The notes under the pieces are model-generated. The model was not told where the DNA came from, ran no database searches, and saw nothing but the letters and a program-made list of their open reading frames with translations. A stretch of DNA of 64,000 bases. Origin: Flavobacterium terrae. Lineage in GTDB: Bacteria; Bacteroidota; Bacteroidia; Flavobacteriales; Flavobacteriaceae. This document shows positions 36,887-46,160 of the stretch, piece by piece (the first letter of the stretch is position 1; every line of letters begins with the position of its first letter). Location of the stretch: positions 124,001-188,000 of the forward strand of contig NZ_FQZI01000003.1 of NCBI RefSeq assembly GCF_900142035.1. Reading direction: 5' to 3'. The position numbers and the translations under genes were made by a program.

Positions 36887-38281
36887 ATGTTTGCCTATTT
36901 CAAAAAACTACAATTTTTAACTCTATTAGTGAATGTTATTGCCTTAAGTTCTTGTGAAAAAGGATTTAAAGAAGATGATTATTCTGCATACTTTGGAGGT
37001 GAGATAATAAACCCTAACTCTAGGGTTATCTACCTATGTAAAAACAATGAAGTTATTGATACTATTCAGTTAGACAAAAACAATAGGTTTTTTACTAAAT
37101 ATGATTCACTCGCACCTGGAATGTATACTTTTAAGCATGACCCAGAATATCAATACATTTATTTTGATAAAAATGACAGTTTGATGATTCGTTTAAACAC
37201 CAATGAATTTGACAACTCACTTACTTTTTGCGGACGTGGTGATGAAAAAAACAATTTCTTAATTGAAATGTTTTTGAAAAATGAGGATGACAACAATGCT
37301 TCTTTTGATATTTATGATTACGATTTAAAGAAATTTGATAAAAAAATAGATTCCGATTTTAAAATCAAGAATGCTTTTTATGAAAGAAGAAAAAAGGATA
37401 TAAATTGGGATGAGGATTTTGATATTTATGCAAAATCTATGTTAGAAATGCCTCATCTTGCAAAAAAAGAAATGTATCCTTTAGCTCATAAATTTAGAAC
37501 AAACCAAGATGTTTGTTCAAGACTTCCTAAAGATTATTATGATTACAGAAAAGAGATTGATTTCAATAACGAAAAGTTAACCAACTTTGCTCCTTTTGTT
37601 CGTTATTTAACATCAATGTTGAGCAACATAACTTGTAGAAAAGACGTTACAGGAAAATCTATTGAAAATAACATCCATAAGTTAAAAGTTGCTGATTCAA
37701 TTTTCAAAAATCAAAAAATAAAAAATGCTGTTTTGAATAACATTGCATTTATGTATTTACTGGAAGATCAAAACATTGAAAATAATAAAAGGTTCCTAGG
37801 GGAATATTTAAAACTTTCTACAGATAAGGAGCGTCAAAAAGAGATCAAGAAAATTGGTGATGCAATTCAAAATCTAGCTCAGAAAAAAAGACTTGAAGAT
37901 GTTGAGCTAATTGATGCAAATTCGAATCCAGTTAACATAAACAAAATTGTTAAGAAAAAAACTGTTCTTTTCTTTTGGACTTCTGAAGCAAAATCACATA
38001 TGGAATTGGTTCACAAGCGTGCTTCAGAACTTCAACAAAAACATCCAGATTGGGATTTTATAGCAGTCAACATTGATGATTCTTCTGAAAATTGGATGGA
38101 GAATTTGAAAAAATATAATTTCAAAAATAGTACTGAGCTACATTCTACAAACTTTAACTCAATAAAAGATAAATGGGTAATTACCAAAATTCATAGAACA
38201 ATGCTTCTAAATGCAGATGGAACTATAAAAAATGGTTTCGTTAGTATTTTTGATGCAAACTTAGAAGAATACTTAAAATAA
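36887..38281 (+). CDS. TlpA/thioredoxin-like lipoprotein lacking CxxC
   Basis: A 464-residue lipoprotein: the signal ends VIALSSC, with the modified cysteine at 23. An N-terminal beta-rich domain (to about 115) resembles DUF4369-type domains of Bacteroidota TlpA-family proteins, a helical middle follows, and a thioredoxin-fold domain begins at about residue 330. The thioredoxin active site, expected after VLFFW, reads TSEAKSH, so both redox cysteines are missing. It cannot act as a normal disulfide reductase and is more likely a binding or scaffold protein at the outer membrane or periplasm. It is followed by a strong terminator. Confidence 0.75.
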   Translation: MFAYFKKLQFLTLLVNVIALSSCEKGFKEDDYSAYFGGEIINPNSRVIYLCKNNEVIDTIQLDKNNRFFTKYDSLAPGMYTFKHDPEYQYIYFDKNDSLMIRLNTNEFDNSLTFCGRGDEKNNFLIEMFLKNEDDNNASFDIYDYDLKKFDKKIDSDFKIKNAFYERRKKDINWDEDFDIYAKSMLEMPHLAKKEMYPLAHKFRTNQDVCSRLPKDYYDYRKEIDFNNEKLTNFAPFVRYLTSMLSNITCRKDVTGKSIENNIHKLKVADSIFKNQKIKNAVLNNIAFMYLLEDQNIENNKRFLGEYLKLSTDKERQKEIKKIGDAIQNLAQKKRLEDVELIDANSNPVNINKIVKKKTVLFFWTSEAKSHMELVHKRASELQQKHPDWDFIAVNIDDSSENWMENLKKYNFKNSTELHSTNFNSIKDKWVITKIHRTMLLNADGTIKNGFVSIFDANLEEYLK

Positions 38282-38300
38282 ACTAATCCTCAAACCAAAC

Positions 38301-38336
38301 GAAAAAGCGGTATCAAATATTTGATACCGCTTTTTC
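38301..38336. terminator. Strong bidirectional terminator
   Basis: A 17-bp perfect stem (38301-38317 GAAAAAGCGGTATCAAA with 38320-38336) lies between convergent genes. Confidence 0.92.
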
Positions 38337-38354
38337 AATTTTATATAGTTAAGA

Positions 38355-39011
38355 CTATTTATTTCCTTTTTCGAAATCTGCAACGAATTGCGCAATTCCG
38401 ATATCTGTTAATGGATGTTTTAATAATCCAGTAATTGCAGATAAAGGTCCTGTCATTACATCTGCACCAATTTTTGCACAGTTTACAATATGCATTGTAT
38501 GACGAACAGATGCTGCTAAAATTTGAGTTTCGAAACCGTAGTTGTCATAGATGTCACGAATTTCTTGGATTAAATTTAAACCATCTGTAGAAACATCATC
38601 TAAACGACCTAAGAACGGAGAAACATAAGTAGCTCCTGCTTTAGCTGCTAATAATGCCTGACCAGCAGAAAATACTAAAGTCACATTTGTTTTAATTCCT
38701 CTGTCAGAAAAATATTTACATGCTTTTACACCTTCTTTAGTCATTGGTAATTTAACTACGATTTGTTCGTGTAATTCTGCCAACTCCTCACCTTCTTTTA
38801 CCATTCCTTCAAAGTCAAGCGCATTTACTTCAGCACTTACATCTCCCTCAACAATATTACAGATATCAACATAATGTTTTAAAATATTGTTTGTTCCTGT
38901 AATTCCTTCTTTTGCCATTAATGATGGGTTTGTTGTTACTCCATCAAGGATTCCCAAAGCTTGTGCTTCTTTGATTTGCTCTAAATTGGCTGTGTCAATA
39001 AAAAATTTCAT
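38355..39011 (-). CDS. Transaldolase / fructose-6-phosphate aldolase-type enzyme (TalC/FSA family)
   Basis: A 218-residue member of the small transaldolase family (TIGR00875). TTNPSL is at 26-31, and the Schiff-base lysine is K87 in IVVKLPMT. The end reads [13 protein letters not shown]. It belongs to the non-oxidative pentose phosphate pathway; whether it acts as a true transaldolase or as an F6P aldolase cannot be decided from sequence. It stands in its own unit. Confidence 0.92.
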   Translation of the reverse strand: MKFFIDTANLEQIKEAQALGILDGVTTNPSLMAKEGITGTNNILKHYVDICNIVEGDVSAEVNALDFEGMVKEGEELAELHEQIVVKLPMTKEGVKACKYFSDRGIKTNVTLVFSAGQALLAAKAGATYVSPFLGRLDDVSTDGLNLIQEIRDIYDNYGFETQILAASVRHTMHIVNCAKIGADVMTGPLSAITGLLKHPLTDIGIAQFVADFEKGNK

Positions 39012-39090
39012 TTGTATGTATTTAAAATAGTTGTGTTTAAGGTTATACGATTAACTTGGTTGATTTTTCTTATGAGAAGAAAGTGCAAAA

Positions 39091-39894
39091 TTACAATTTA
39101 TAATGATTCATAAGCATTTTTTCATATACTTTATCTGGTAAAGTTCTTTTTAAAATCACTGAGAATTTTTGCATAAAAGCACCTACTTTATAATGAATTT
39201 TTGGTTTTGGAGTATTGATTATTACATAAACTGCTTGTGCCATTTCTATAGGATTACTGCCTGAATCAACATGTGTATTCATTTCTGCCAATGTGTTTCC
39301 ATATACTTTTTCATAAGCAGATCCTTTTATTACTGGTGCATGATAACGACCAGCAGCAATATTAGTAGCAAAATCACCAGGAGCAATGTTTGTAATTTCA
39401 ATTCCAAATTGTTTTGTTTCCATTCGAAGCGCCTCAGTTACTAATTCTAATGCTCCTTTTGAAGCTGAATAAATACCTCGGTAAGGCAATCCCATATAAC
39501 CCGCAATTGATGTAATATTGATGATTAATCCTGATTTTTGACTTCTCATTTGAGGTAAAACGGCTTTCATTACTTCAATTGGTCCAAAGAAATTGGTTTC
39601 AAAATTATTGCGCATTTCATCAGTTGGTATTTCTTCAATTGGTCCAGTAATACCAACTCCAGCATTATTGATTAAAACATCAATTCTTCCTGATTTTGCA
39701 ATAACTTCTCCAATCGCTTTATAAATAGATTCGCTATCTCTAACATCCAATGCTACTAATGGAATTTTAGAATTTTGAACTTTTTCAGGATTACGGCTTG
39801 TGCCATAAACTGTATAGCCTTTATCTTGCAAGAACTCTCCTATTGATTTTCCAATTCCTGATGAACCACCAGTTATTATTACAACTTTACTCAT
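39091..39894 (-). CDS. Short-chain dehydrogenase/reductase
   Basis: A 267-residue classical SDR: cofactor motif GGSSGIGKS at 8-16, NNAGVGI in the centre, catalytic S in INITSIAG and YSASKGAL for Y-K. Arginine in the TSRNP loop after the second strand suggests NADP(H). The C-terminal region is hydrophobic and typical of the group with retinol/steroid-like substrates, but the substrate is unknown. It lies 11 bases downstream of the dipeptide epimerase gene and is probably cotranscribed with it. Confidence 0.88.
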   Translation of the reverse strand: MSKVVIITGGSSGIGKSIGEFLQDKGYTVYGTSRNPEKVQNSKIPLVALDVRDSESIYKAIGEVIAKSGRIDVLINNAGVGITGPIEEIPTDEMRNNFETNFFGPIEVMKAVLPQMRSQKSGLIINITSIAGYMGLPYRGIYSASKGALELVTEALRMETKQFGIEITNIAPGDFATNIAAGRYHAPVIKGSAYEKVYGNTLAEMNTHVDSGSNPIEMAQAVYVIINTPKPKIHYKVGAFMQKFSVILKRTLPDKVYEKMLMNHYKL

Positions 39895-39905
39895 TATTAA
39901 TTCGT

Positions 39906-40901
39906 TTATTTAATTAATTCAATTCCCAAACCTGGTTTGTCTGATAATTGAATTTTTCCGTTTATTACTTTACTTCCTATAGCAATATCTTTAGCTATTA
40001 AATTGGCTCCGTCCAAATCGCAATAATCCACTAAAGGCGCTAAAACCGCTCCAGCCGAAATACCTACAGTAGATTCAGTCATACAACCAATCATTATTTT
40101 ATAATCTAATTTTCTAGCTTCCTTTATAATCTCCAACGCTGGCGTTAAACCTCCGCATTTAACCAATTTAATATTTAAACTCTTGTAATGTGAAAGTAGA
40201 GAAACTAAATTATTACTGTTTTGAAAATCTTCATCGGCCATCCAATTTGCATATTTATCTCTTGACAAATTAGTATAATTTTTCACTTGCATTGGTTGTT
40301 CCAAATAAGTAAACTTTGATGCTAATTCATTATTTTCAATCCAATGACAATCTTCAATAGTGAAACTTGCATTAGAATCGAGCGCTATATTTCTGTTTAA
40401 ACCAGCTAATTTTATGAAAGATTCTTTATCTAGCCCTTTACATTTTACTTTAAACTTATTCCAATCGGAATTTTCAATTTTCTTTATTTGACTTTCAATA
40501 TCATCAATACTTATGGTTATAGAAGATTCAGGAATTGCTTTTAAATCAATTGAATTAATTTCTAAAAAGCTTTTATTTTCAAGTTTTCCAAATAAATCCC
40601 AATACGCACAATCTAATGCCGAAGTCACAAATGAACTTAAATGTAAATTTTTTATAAAAGAATAAAACAATTGAGGAGTAGTAATTTGTTGATTCTCAAT
40701 TAAAGTTTTACTTGATATTAATTGATTAACTAAATCATCTAAATTTATTCCATAATAATCTATAACAGTACACTCACCATAGCCCGAAAGCCCTTTGTGA
40801 TTTAATTTGATAATTAAAGCTTCCCTAAAGGAATAATCACCATAGGATATAGAAAAAGTTTCTTTAAGAGGAAGTTTGACCTTTTGCCAAGCAAGTTGCA
40901 T
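39906..40901 (-). CDS. Dipeptide epimerase (enolase superfamily)
   Basis: A 331-residue enolase-superfamily protein. FSISYGDYSFREALII opens the capping domain; the catalytic lysine pair is in FKVKCKG; metal ligands are the D of ALDSNAS, the E of YLEQPM and the D of MADEDF; the opposite lysine is in LVKCGGLT. These are the features of L-Ala-D/L-Glu epimerases, which recycle murein peptides. The related o-succinylbenzoate synthase (MenC) is the alternative, but this set is usually labelled dipeptide epimerase in Flavobacteria. It starts just after the SRP RNA terminator. Confidence 0.85.
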   Translation of the reverse strand: MQLAWQKVKLPLKETFSISYGDYSFREALIIKLNHKGLSGYGECTVIDYYGINLDDLVNQLISSKTLIENQQITTPQLFYSFIKNLHLSSFVTSALDCAYWDLFGKLENKSFLEINSIDLKAIPESSITISIDDIESQIKKIENSDWNKFKVKCKGLDKESFIKLAGLNRNIALDSNASFTIEDCHWIENNELASKFTYLEQPMQVKNYTNLSRDKYANWMADEDFQNSNNLVSLLSHYKSLNIKLVKCGGLTPALEIIKEARKLDYKIMIGCMTESTVGISAGAVLAPLVDYCDLDGANLIAKDIAIGSKVINGKIQLSDKPGLGIELIK

Positions 40902-40920
40902 TCTGGAATAATTTGGTCTA

Positions 40921-40947
40921 AAAATAAAAAATCCCGAACAATCGGGA
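40921..40947 (-). terminator. SRP RNA terminator
   Basis: On the minus strand TCCCGA (40942-40947) pairs with TCGGGA (40932-40937) across a TTGT loop and is followed by TTTTTTATTTTT. It lies between the SRP RNA and the epimerase start at 40901. Confidence 0.85.
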
Positions 40948-40978
40948 CCACAAAATTCAAATTAAATTCAATAAAAAA

Positions 40979-41074
40979 TGGCAAGCGACCTACATCGCAC
41001 CGCTACAACCGCATACCTTTGCTGTGTTCCCACCCTGGAGGAGTCTGCAGGAGCTGGTCGTGTAGGACTTGCCA
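40979..41074 (-). ncRNA. ffs: Signal recognition particle RNA (bacterial small type)
   Basis: On the minus strand the two ends TGGCAAG and CTTGCCA pair, together with the flanking helix. The SRP domain IV is exactly readable: CCAGG, GTG, a GGAA tetraloop (41027-41030), CAC, AGCA, AAGG, which is the Ffh-binding symmetric loop (CAGG/AGCA). The RNA is about 96 nt with its own consensus promoter (41078-41107) and terminator (40921-40947). It directs membrane-protein ribosomes to the translocon with Ffh and FtsY. The epimerase gene lies immediately downstream. Confidence 0.95.
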
Positions 41075-41077
41075 GTG

Positions 41078-41107
41078 CAAATATACAATCTTTTTGTATT
41101 TTTACAA
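41078..41107 (-). promoter_or_regulatory. SRP RNA promoter
   Basis: TTG (41105-41107) and TATATTTG (41078-41085) are separated by 19 bases on the minus strand; a TTTG with 23-base spacing is also present at 41109-41112. The -7 element ends three bases before the RNA. Confidence 0.85.
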
Positions 41108-41162
41108 GCAAATTTGATTAGGTAAAAACCTTTTGTATATTGTATTCTCAAATATTTAAACA

Positions 41163-42230
41163 ATGATAAAACATAAACTTCTAGCTATCACCTCGTTACT
41201 TCTTTTAGGTGCAAGCTGTGCGGGTGATAAAAAAAATTTATTTTCTATAGATGATTCTAAATTTAAGCTTTTATATCATCAAGACGACAACGTTTCATTG
41301 TCTGTTACCAATAAAAAAGATAAATCAATTGACTCAATAGCTTACTTTAATGGAGATAAAAGAATAGGTTCTGTAAAAGGAAATTCAGCGTTCAATTATA
41401 GCTTGAAAGACCAAAAACTAGGTTATCAAAATTTAAAAGCGGTAGTCTATTTTGAAGGAGATTCTACAAAGACTGAATCAAGAATTGAATTGGTTTCTCA
41501 TATTGAGCCAAAATTATTGACATACACCATTCTTAATACTTATCCTCATGATCTTAAAGCATACACTCAAGGATTAGAATTTCACAATGATATTTTATTT
41601 GAAGGAACCGGCAACGGTGCTGGTAATGGAACTGGAGAACGTGGTGTTTCCAGTTTAAGAAAAGTTGATTATAAAACTGGTAAAGTTTTGAAAAAAGTAG
41701 AACTTGGTTCAGATTATTTTGGAGAAGGAATTACTGTTTTAAACAATAAAGTATACCAATTAACTTGGTTAAACAATGAAGGTTATGTTTATGATGCTGA
41801 AACTTTCAAAAAAGAAAAAACCTTCAAATATTTCAAAAAAATGGAAGGATGGGGTTTAACTAACGATGGTAAAAATCTTTATCAAAGTGATGGAACTGAA
41901 AGAATTACTCTTTTAAACCCAGAAACATTTCAACAAGTTGATTTTATAAATGTTTATACAGCTCAAAATAAAATTAAGGCTGTTAATGAATTAGAATGGA
42001 TTGACGGAAAAATCTATGCTAACATTTATCAAATGGATGCATTAGCAATTATAGACCCTAAATCAGGTTCTGTAGAAGCTGTAATTGATTTATCTGCTTT
42101 AAAGAAAAAAGTTACTCAACATCCTGATATTGATGTATTGAACGGAATTGCTTATAATCCTAAGACAAAAACAATTTTTGTAACAGGAAAAAACTGGGAT
42201 AAAATGTTTGAGATAAAAATAAATCATTAA
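41163..42230 (+). CDS. Glutaminyl-peptide cyclotransferase (Glu_cyclase_2-type) lipoprotein
   Basis: A 355-residue lipoprotein (signal ending LLGASC19). The C-terminal ~240 residues form the bacterial/plant glutaminyl cyclase beta-propeller: YTQGLEFHNDILFEGTG, GWGLTNDGKNLYQSDGT, NELEWIDGKIYANIY and LNGIAYNP are its repeats. It converts N-terminal Gln to pyroglutamate on exported proteins. The N-terminal ~110 residues are an Ig-like beta-domain common in Bacteroidota members. It is divergent from the SRP RNA. Confidence 0.9.
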   Translation: MIKHKLLAITSLLLLGASCAGDKKNLFSIDDSKFKLLYHQDDNVSLSVTNKKDKSIDSIAYFNGDKRIGSVKGNSAFNYSLKDQKLGYQNLKAVVYFEGDSTKTESRIELVSHIEPKLLTYTILNTYPHDLKAYTQGLEFHNDILFEGTGNGAGNGTGERGVSSLRKVDYKTGKVLKKVELGSDYFGEGITVLNNKVYQLTWLNNEGYVYDAETFKKEKTFKYFKKMEGWGLTNDGKNLYQSDGTERITLLNPETFQQVDFINVYTAQNKIKAVNELEWIDGKIYANIYQMDALAIIDPKSGSVEAVIDLSALKKKVTQHPDIDVLNGIAYNPKTKTIFVTGKNWDKMFEIKINH

Positions 42231-42261
42231 TTTTTTACTTCTCTCCCAACCTTTTATAAAG

Positions 42262-42298
42262 AAATGGTCTCTATGTATATATAGACCATTTTTTTATT
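42262..42298 (+). terminator. Rho-independent terminator after glutaminyl cyclase
   Basis: A 9-bp stem (42262-42270 AAATGGTCT with 42283-42291) is followed by a T-run. Confidence 0.8.
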
Positions 42299-42308
42299 TT
42301 ATATAGTT

Positions 42309-42947
42309 ATGAGAAAATTACAACTTACAATACCAGAACCATGTCATGAAGACTGGAATAAAATGACTCCAGTGCAAAAAGGAAGATTTTGCTCATCATG
42401 CGAAAAAAATGTTTTTGATTTCACTAGATCAACTGATTTACAAATCATTGAAATGTATAATAAAAATAATTCTATCTGTGGACGATTTTTACCTTCACAA
42501 TTGGATAGAGAATTATTTTATCCTAAAAAGAAGAAATCTGTTTGGTTAGCTGCAGTGTTTTTTGGAATGATTACGTTTTTTAATACAAAAGTATCTGCAC
42601 AGGAAAAACCAAAAACAGAACAAACAGAAACGCCACATATTATTGTTGGAAAAGTTGCCTATAATCTAGAAAATCAGGATGAAGAAATCGCAATATCTGG
42701 AATTGTTAGCGATGCTTCTGGACCACTACCAGGAGTTAATGTTATTGTTAAAGGAACAACTAATGGAACACAAACTGGTTTCGATGGGCTTTATAATATA
42801 AAAGCTAAAAAAGGAGATATTTTAATTTTTTCATTTATGGGAATGAAAGTGATAGAAAGAACTATTTCAATTTCAAGAATAATTAATGTTAAAATGGAAG
42901 ATTCTCCTGTAATGTTAGGAGGTGCAGTTATTAAATCCTTGAGATAA
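42309..42947 (+). CDS. Carboxypeptidase-regulatory-like domain protein with cysteine-rich N-terminus and one membrane segment
   Basis: A 212-residue protein. Residues 1-70 contain C12 (PEPCHEDW), C28 and C31 (RFCSSCEKN) and C56 (SICGRF), a short Cys-rich N-terminal module often seen in Bacteroidota. One membrane helix is at about 77-94. The rest (about 125-210) is a carboxypeptidase-regulatory-like (CPD) beta-sandwich of the form GIVSDASGPLPGVNVIVKGT...DGLYNI. This is the N-terminal plug-preceding domain of SusC/TonB-dependent receptors, but no plug or barrel follows. The stop is true, with a terminator right behind it, so the protein is not a truncated receptor in this window. Confidence 0.75.
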   Translation: MRKLQLTIPEPCHEDWNKMTPVQKGRFCSSCEKNVFDFTRSTDLQIIEMYNKNNSICGRFLPSQLDRELFYPKKKKSVWLAAVFFGMITFFNTKVSAQEKPKTEQTETPHIIVGKVAYNLENQDEEIAISGIVSDASGPLPGVNVIVKGTTNGTQTGFDGLYNIKAKKGDILIFSFMGMKVIERTISISRIINVKMEDSPVMLGGAVIKSLR

Positions 42948-42956
42948 ATTTGATTA

Positions 42957-42987
42957 AAAAAAGCGAAGTTTAGGACTTCGCTTTTTT
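42957..42987. terminator. Bidirectional terminator
   Basis: A 13-bp stem (42957-42969 AAAAAAGCGAAGT with 42975-42987) lies between convergent genes. Confidence 0.9.
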
Positions 42988-43004
42988 ATATACTATTGAA
43001 ATAA

Positions 43005-43589
43005 TTATTTTTTTACAGGTTCGTACCTTGAAGATTTTTCATTATATGCATACTTTGTTGAAGATGTCTTATTACTTAAAGTGAAATCTCCGTTTCCAAG
43101 TAAAGTAAACTGATAACCTTCATTACGCTTTTTATAAACTGTTTGAGAAGCAGTTTTTAATTTATCTAAATATTCAACCTCTTGAACTTCTACAGCTTTT
43201 TGTGTATTTCCAACCAAGAGTGTTTTAGTAGCTGGATTCCATAATTGATTTTCAGTAACTGCAGCAGTTTCTTTTTTAGCTTTTGTATCCGTTTTTACTG
43301 TTTCATTCCAAGTCACACAATAAAAAGTATTTGTCTTAACTTTTACAGGAGCTACTTTTACATTTGTTGGAGCAAAGTTTGATTTACTTTTAGTTAAAAC
43401 CATACTGTCTTTAGCAACAACTAAAACCAAATCATTTTTTTTATTAAACAATACAGATGCATCACCTTCTTTAGCTAGAACACCAGATGGTGCCTTTGCT
43501 TTTACTTTTGAAGATGAAGATCTTTTTTTCTTTTGACCGTAAGAAAAACTAACAGATAGTACCAATAATAGTAGTGCAATTTTTTTCAT
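43005..43589 (-). CDS. Hypothetical secreted protein
   Basis: Start is ATG at 43589 (194 residues): it gives a clean signal peptide, ending in SFSYGQ, and the longer frame to 43655 begins inside the mgsA terminator. The mature protein is rich in lysine and alanine in residues 20-45 (KKKRSSSSKVKAKAPSG) and then has a beta-rich pattern ending in a stretch of four short strands (YQFTLLGNGDFTLSNKTSSTKYAYNEKSSRYEPV). No domain is recognised. It is probably periplasmic or secreted. No operon partner is evident, because mgsA is separated by a terminator. Confidence 0.6.
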   Translation of the reverse strand: MKKIALLLLVLSVSFSYGQKKKRSSSSKVKAKAPSGVLAKEGDASVLFNKKNDLVLVVAKDSMVLTKSKSNFAPTNVKVAPVKVKTNTFYCVTWNETVKTDTKAKKETAAVTENQLWNPATKTLLVGNTQKAVEVQEVEYLDKLKTASQTVYKKRNEGYQFTLLGNGDFTLSNKTSSTKYAYNEKSSRYEPVKK

Positions 43590-43630
43590 ATTTAAGTAGT
43601 TTATGGTTCGCCAATATATAAAAAATATCA

Positions 43631-43665
43631 TTCCAAAAAACAAAAATCGCGCCATGAAGCGCGAT
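43631..43665 (-). terminator. mgsA terminator
   Basis: On the minus strand ATCGCGC / GCGCGAT (43659-43665 with 43646-43652), a 7-bp GC-rich stem with a TTCATG loop, is followed by TTTTTGTTTTTT. Confidence 0.88.
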
Positions 43666-43670
43666 AATTT

Positions 43671-44039
43671 TTATTGGGCAATTGCATTGAGCAAAAGCTG
43701 TGCAGTAGCCTCGTTTGTAGCTAAAGGAACATTATGAACATCGCATATTCTAATTAGCATATTGATATCTGGCTCATGAGGATGACTACTCATAGGATCC
43801 TTAAAAAATAAAACCATTTTGCATTTTCCTTCTGCAACTCTAGCCGCTATTTGAGCATCACCTCCAAGTGGACCACTTAAAAGTTTTTTTACTTTAATGC
43901 CTGTAGCTTCCGCTTTACTCCCTTTCGTTCCGGTCGCTATGATTTTGATATTTTCTTGATGTAAAATATCGATATTCTTATTTAGAAACTGAACCATGTC
44001 AGCTTTTTTACCATCATGTGCAATTATAGCGATTTCCAT
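43671..44039 (-). CDS. mgsA: Methylglyoxal synthase
   Basis: A 122-residue enzyme that converts dihydroxyacetone phosphate to methylglyoxal and phosphate. The catalytic/binding residues are D61 (SGPLGGDAQI), H88 and D91 (SSHPHEPDI), and D81 (FFKDP), equivalent to D71, H98 and D101 of E. coli. Start and length fit. It lies two bases after the GlcNAc-kinase-like gene and is cotranscribed with it, giving an overflow route next to the glycolytic pair gapA and pfkA. Confidence 0.97.
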   Translation of the reverse strand: MEIAIIAHDGKKADMVQFLNKNIDILHQENIKIIATGTKGSKAEATGIKVKKLLSGPLGGDAQIAARVAEGKCKMVLFFKDPMSSHPHEPDINMLIRICDVHNVPLATNEATAQLLLNAIAQ

Positions 44040-44041
44040 GA

Positions 44042-44893
44042 CTATTTATTTAAAACGTGGTATTCTATCAAACCATCTATTGGACGTCGCAATACATTTC
44101 CTAACTTAATTCCATGTTTCTCTAAAACACTTTTTAATTCATCTTTTAAGTAGAAAGCAATCGATCCAATGAAATGCACGGGTACTTCTTTATAATTATC
44201 AAATTGTTTAATGTAATTATCTACAAAAGCTTCCATTTCTTCAAAAATGTACTGACGACAAAAATCAGTATCCTTATGCTTGATTAAAAATTTCGCAAAT
44301 GTTGCTAAATAGGCATTAGGATTAGGTTCTTTATAAAGATTATGCTTTACGGGATCAGGCTCAACATTATAGGTTGTTTCAAATTCTTGAGCTAAGTCTT
44401 TTGGCATTTTATTAAAATAATAACCACGTAATAAATGCCTTCCAAAACGATTTCCAGAACAGTCATCCATTGCAATATAGCCTAAAGATTGTACTTTTTG
44501 ATGCAAAACTTGACCATCAAAATAACTACAATTTGAACCTGTTCCTAAAATACTTACGATTGCTTTTTCTCCTTTTGGTGTCGTTGCATAAACTGCAGCG
44601 TATGTATCTTCATGAACAGTTACTTTTGCAGATTTAAAATATTCCTGAAATACTTCAGTTAAAAAGTTTTTCATTCGATCTGTTCCGCAACCTGCTCCAT
44701 AAAAAAACAAATTAGTTACATGTTCTTTATTATGAGAAATATCAAATCGATCATCTAATCTATTTATAACTTCTTCTTTAGATAAAACTTCTGGGTTTAA
44801 TCCTAATGATTGTGTAGTAAACAATACTTTTCCTGCATCATCTATAGCAATCCAATCGGCCTTTGTAGAACCGCTATCTACTAGTAATTTCAT
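44042..44893 (-). CDS. BadF/BadG-type ATPase, N-acetylglucosamine kinase-like
   Basis: A 283-residue actin-fold sugar-kinase-like protein of the BadF/BadG/BcrA/BcrD group. The phosphate-1 motif is LVDSGSTKADW (4-14); GTGSNCSYF and GSIAFYLKDEL are the phosphate-2 and adenosine regions. The group includes eukaryotic and bacterial N-acetylglucosamine kinases, which fit a murein-recycling role. It is upstream of mgsA by two bases, and a structured RNA element lies in the spacer before it. Confidence 0.85.
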   Translation of the reverse strand: MKLLVDSGSTKADWIAIDDAGKVLFTTQSLGLNPEVLSKEEVINRLDDRFDISHNKEHVTNLFFYGAGCGTDRMKNFLTEVFQEYFKSAKVTVHEDTYAAVYATTPKGEKAIVSILGTGSNCSYFDGQVLHQKVQSLGYIAMDDCSGNRFGRHLLRGYYFNKMPKDLAQEFETTYNVEPDPVKHNLYKEPNPNAYLATFAKFLIKHKDTDFCRQYIFEEMEAFVDNYIKQFDNYKEVPVHFIGSIAFYLKDELKSVLEKHGIKLGNVLRRPIDGLIEYHVLNK

Positions 44894-44933
44894 TACTTTT
44901 TAGTTTGGTTTTTAATTTATGTTTTTTGGTAAT

Positions 44934-45027
44934 TAGCCCTGATGGCAGCGGCATCCTTTTTTAATGTTGTCTTCGAGAACCTCAGACAACATTAAAAAAA
45001 ATATAGCGAACAGCAGGAATGGCTCCA
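44934..45027 (+). ncRNA. Flavo-1-like structured RNA element
   Basis: Read on the plus strand, AGCC/GGCT and CCTG/CAGG close an outer helix, and within it a perfect 9-bp hairpin arm pair (ATGTTGTCT / AGACAACAT) is enclosed by T-rich and A-rich flanks. The flanking words TGATGGCAGCGGCATCC and ATATAGCGAACAGCAGGAA resemble what I remember of the Flavo-1 RNA motif of Flavobacteria. It lies between the gapA terminator and the GlcNAc-kinase-like gene. The strand and identity are from memory and structure, not a search. Confidence 0.5.
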
Positions 45028-45030
45028 AAT

Positions 45031-45061
45031 AAAAAATCCCGCTAATGATGATTAACGGGAT
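45031..45061 (-). terminator. gapA terminator
   Basis: On the minus strand an 11-bp stem with one G-U pair (45051-45061 with 45036-45046) is followed by TTTTTTATTT. Confidence 0.88.
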
Positions 45062-45076
45062 GATAAATATAGAGAA

Positions 45077-46122
<1,046 letters not shown>

Positions 46123-46160
46123 GATTTATATTACGTTTATTGTATTTGGGTTTGTTTTAA

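Noticed and set aside
40884..41117. A 77-codon plus-strand frame over the SRP RNA
   Set aside because: It is the complement of the SRP RNA and its terminator and has no coding character.
43590..43655. Upstream extension of the 43005-43589 protein
   Set aside because: The extra 22 codons overlap the mgsA terminator and spoil an otherwise clean signal peptide at 43589.
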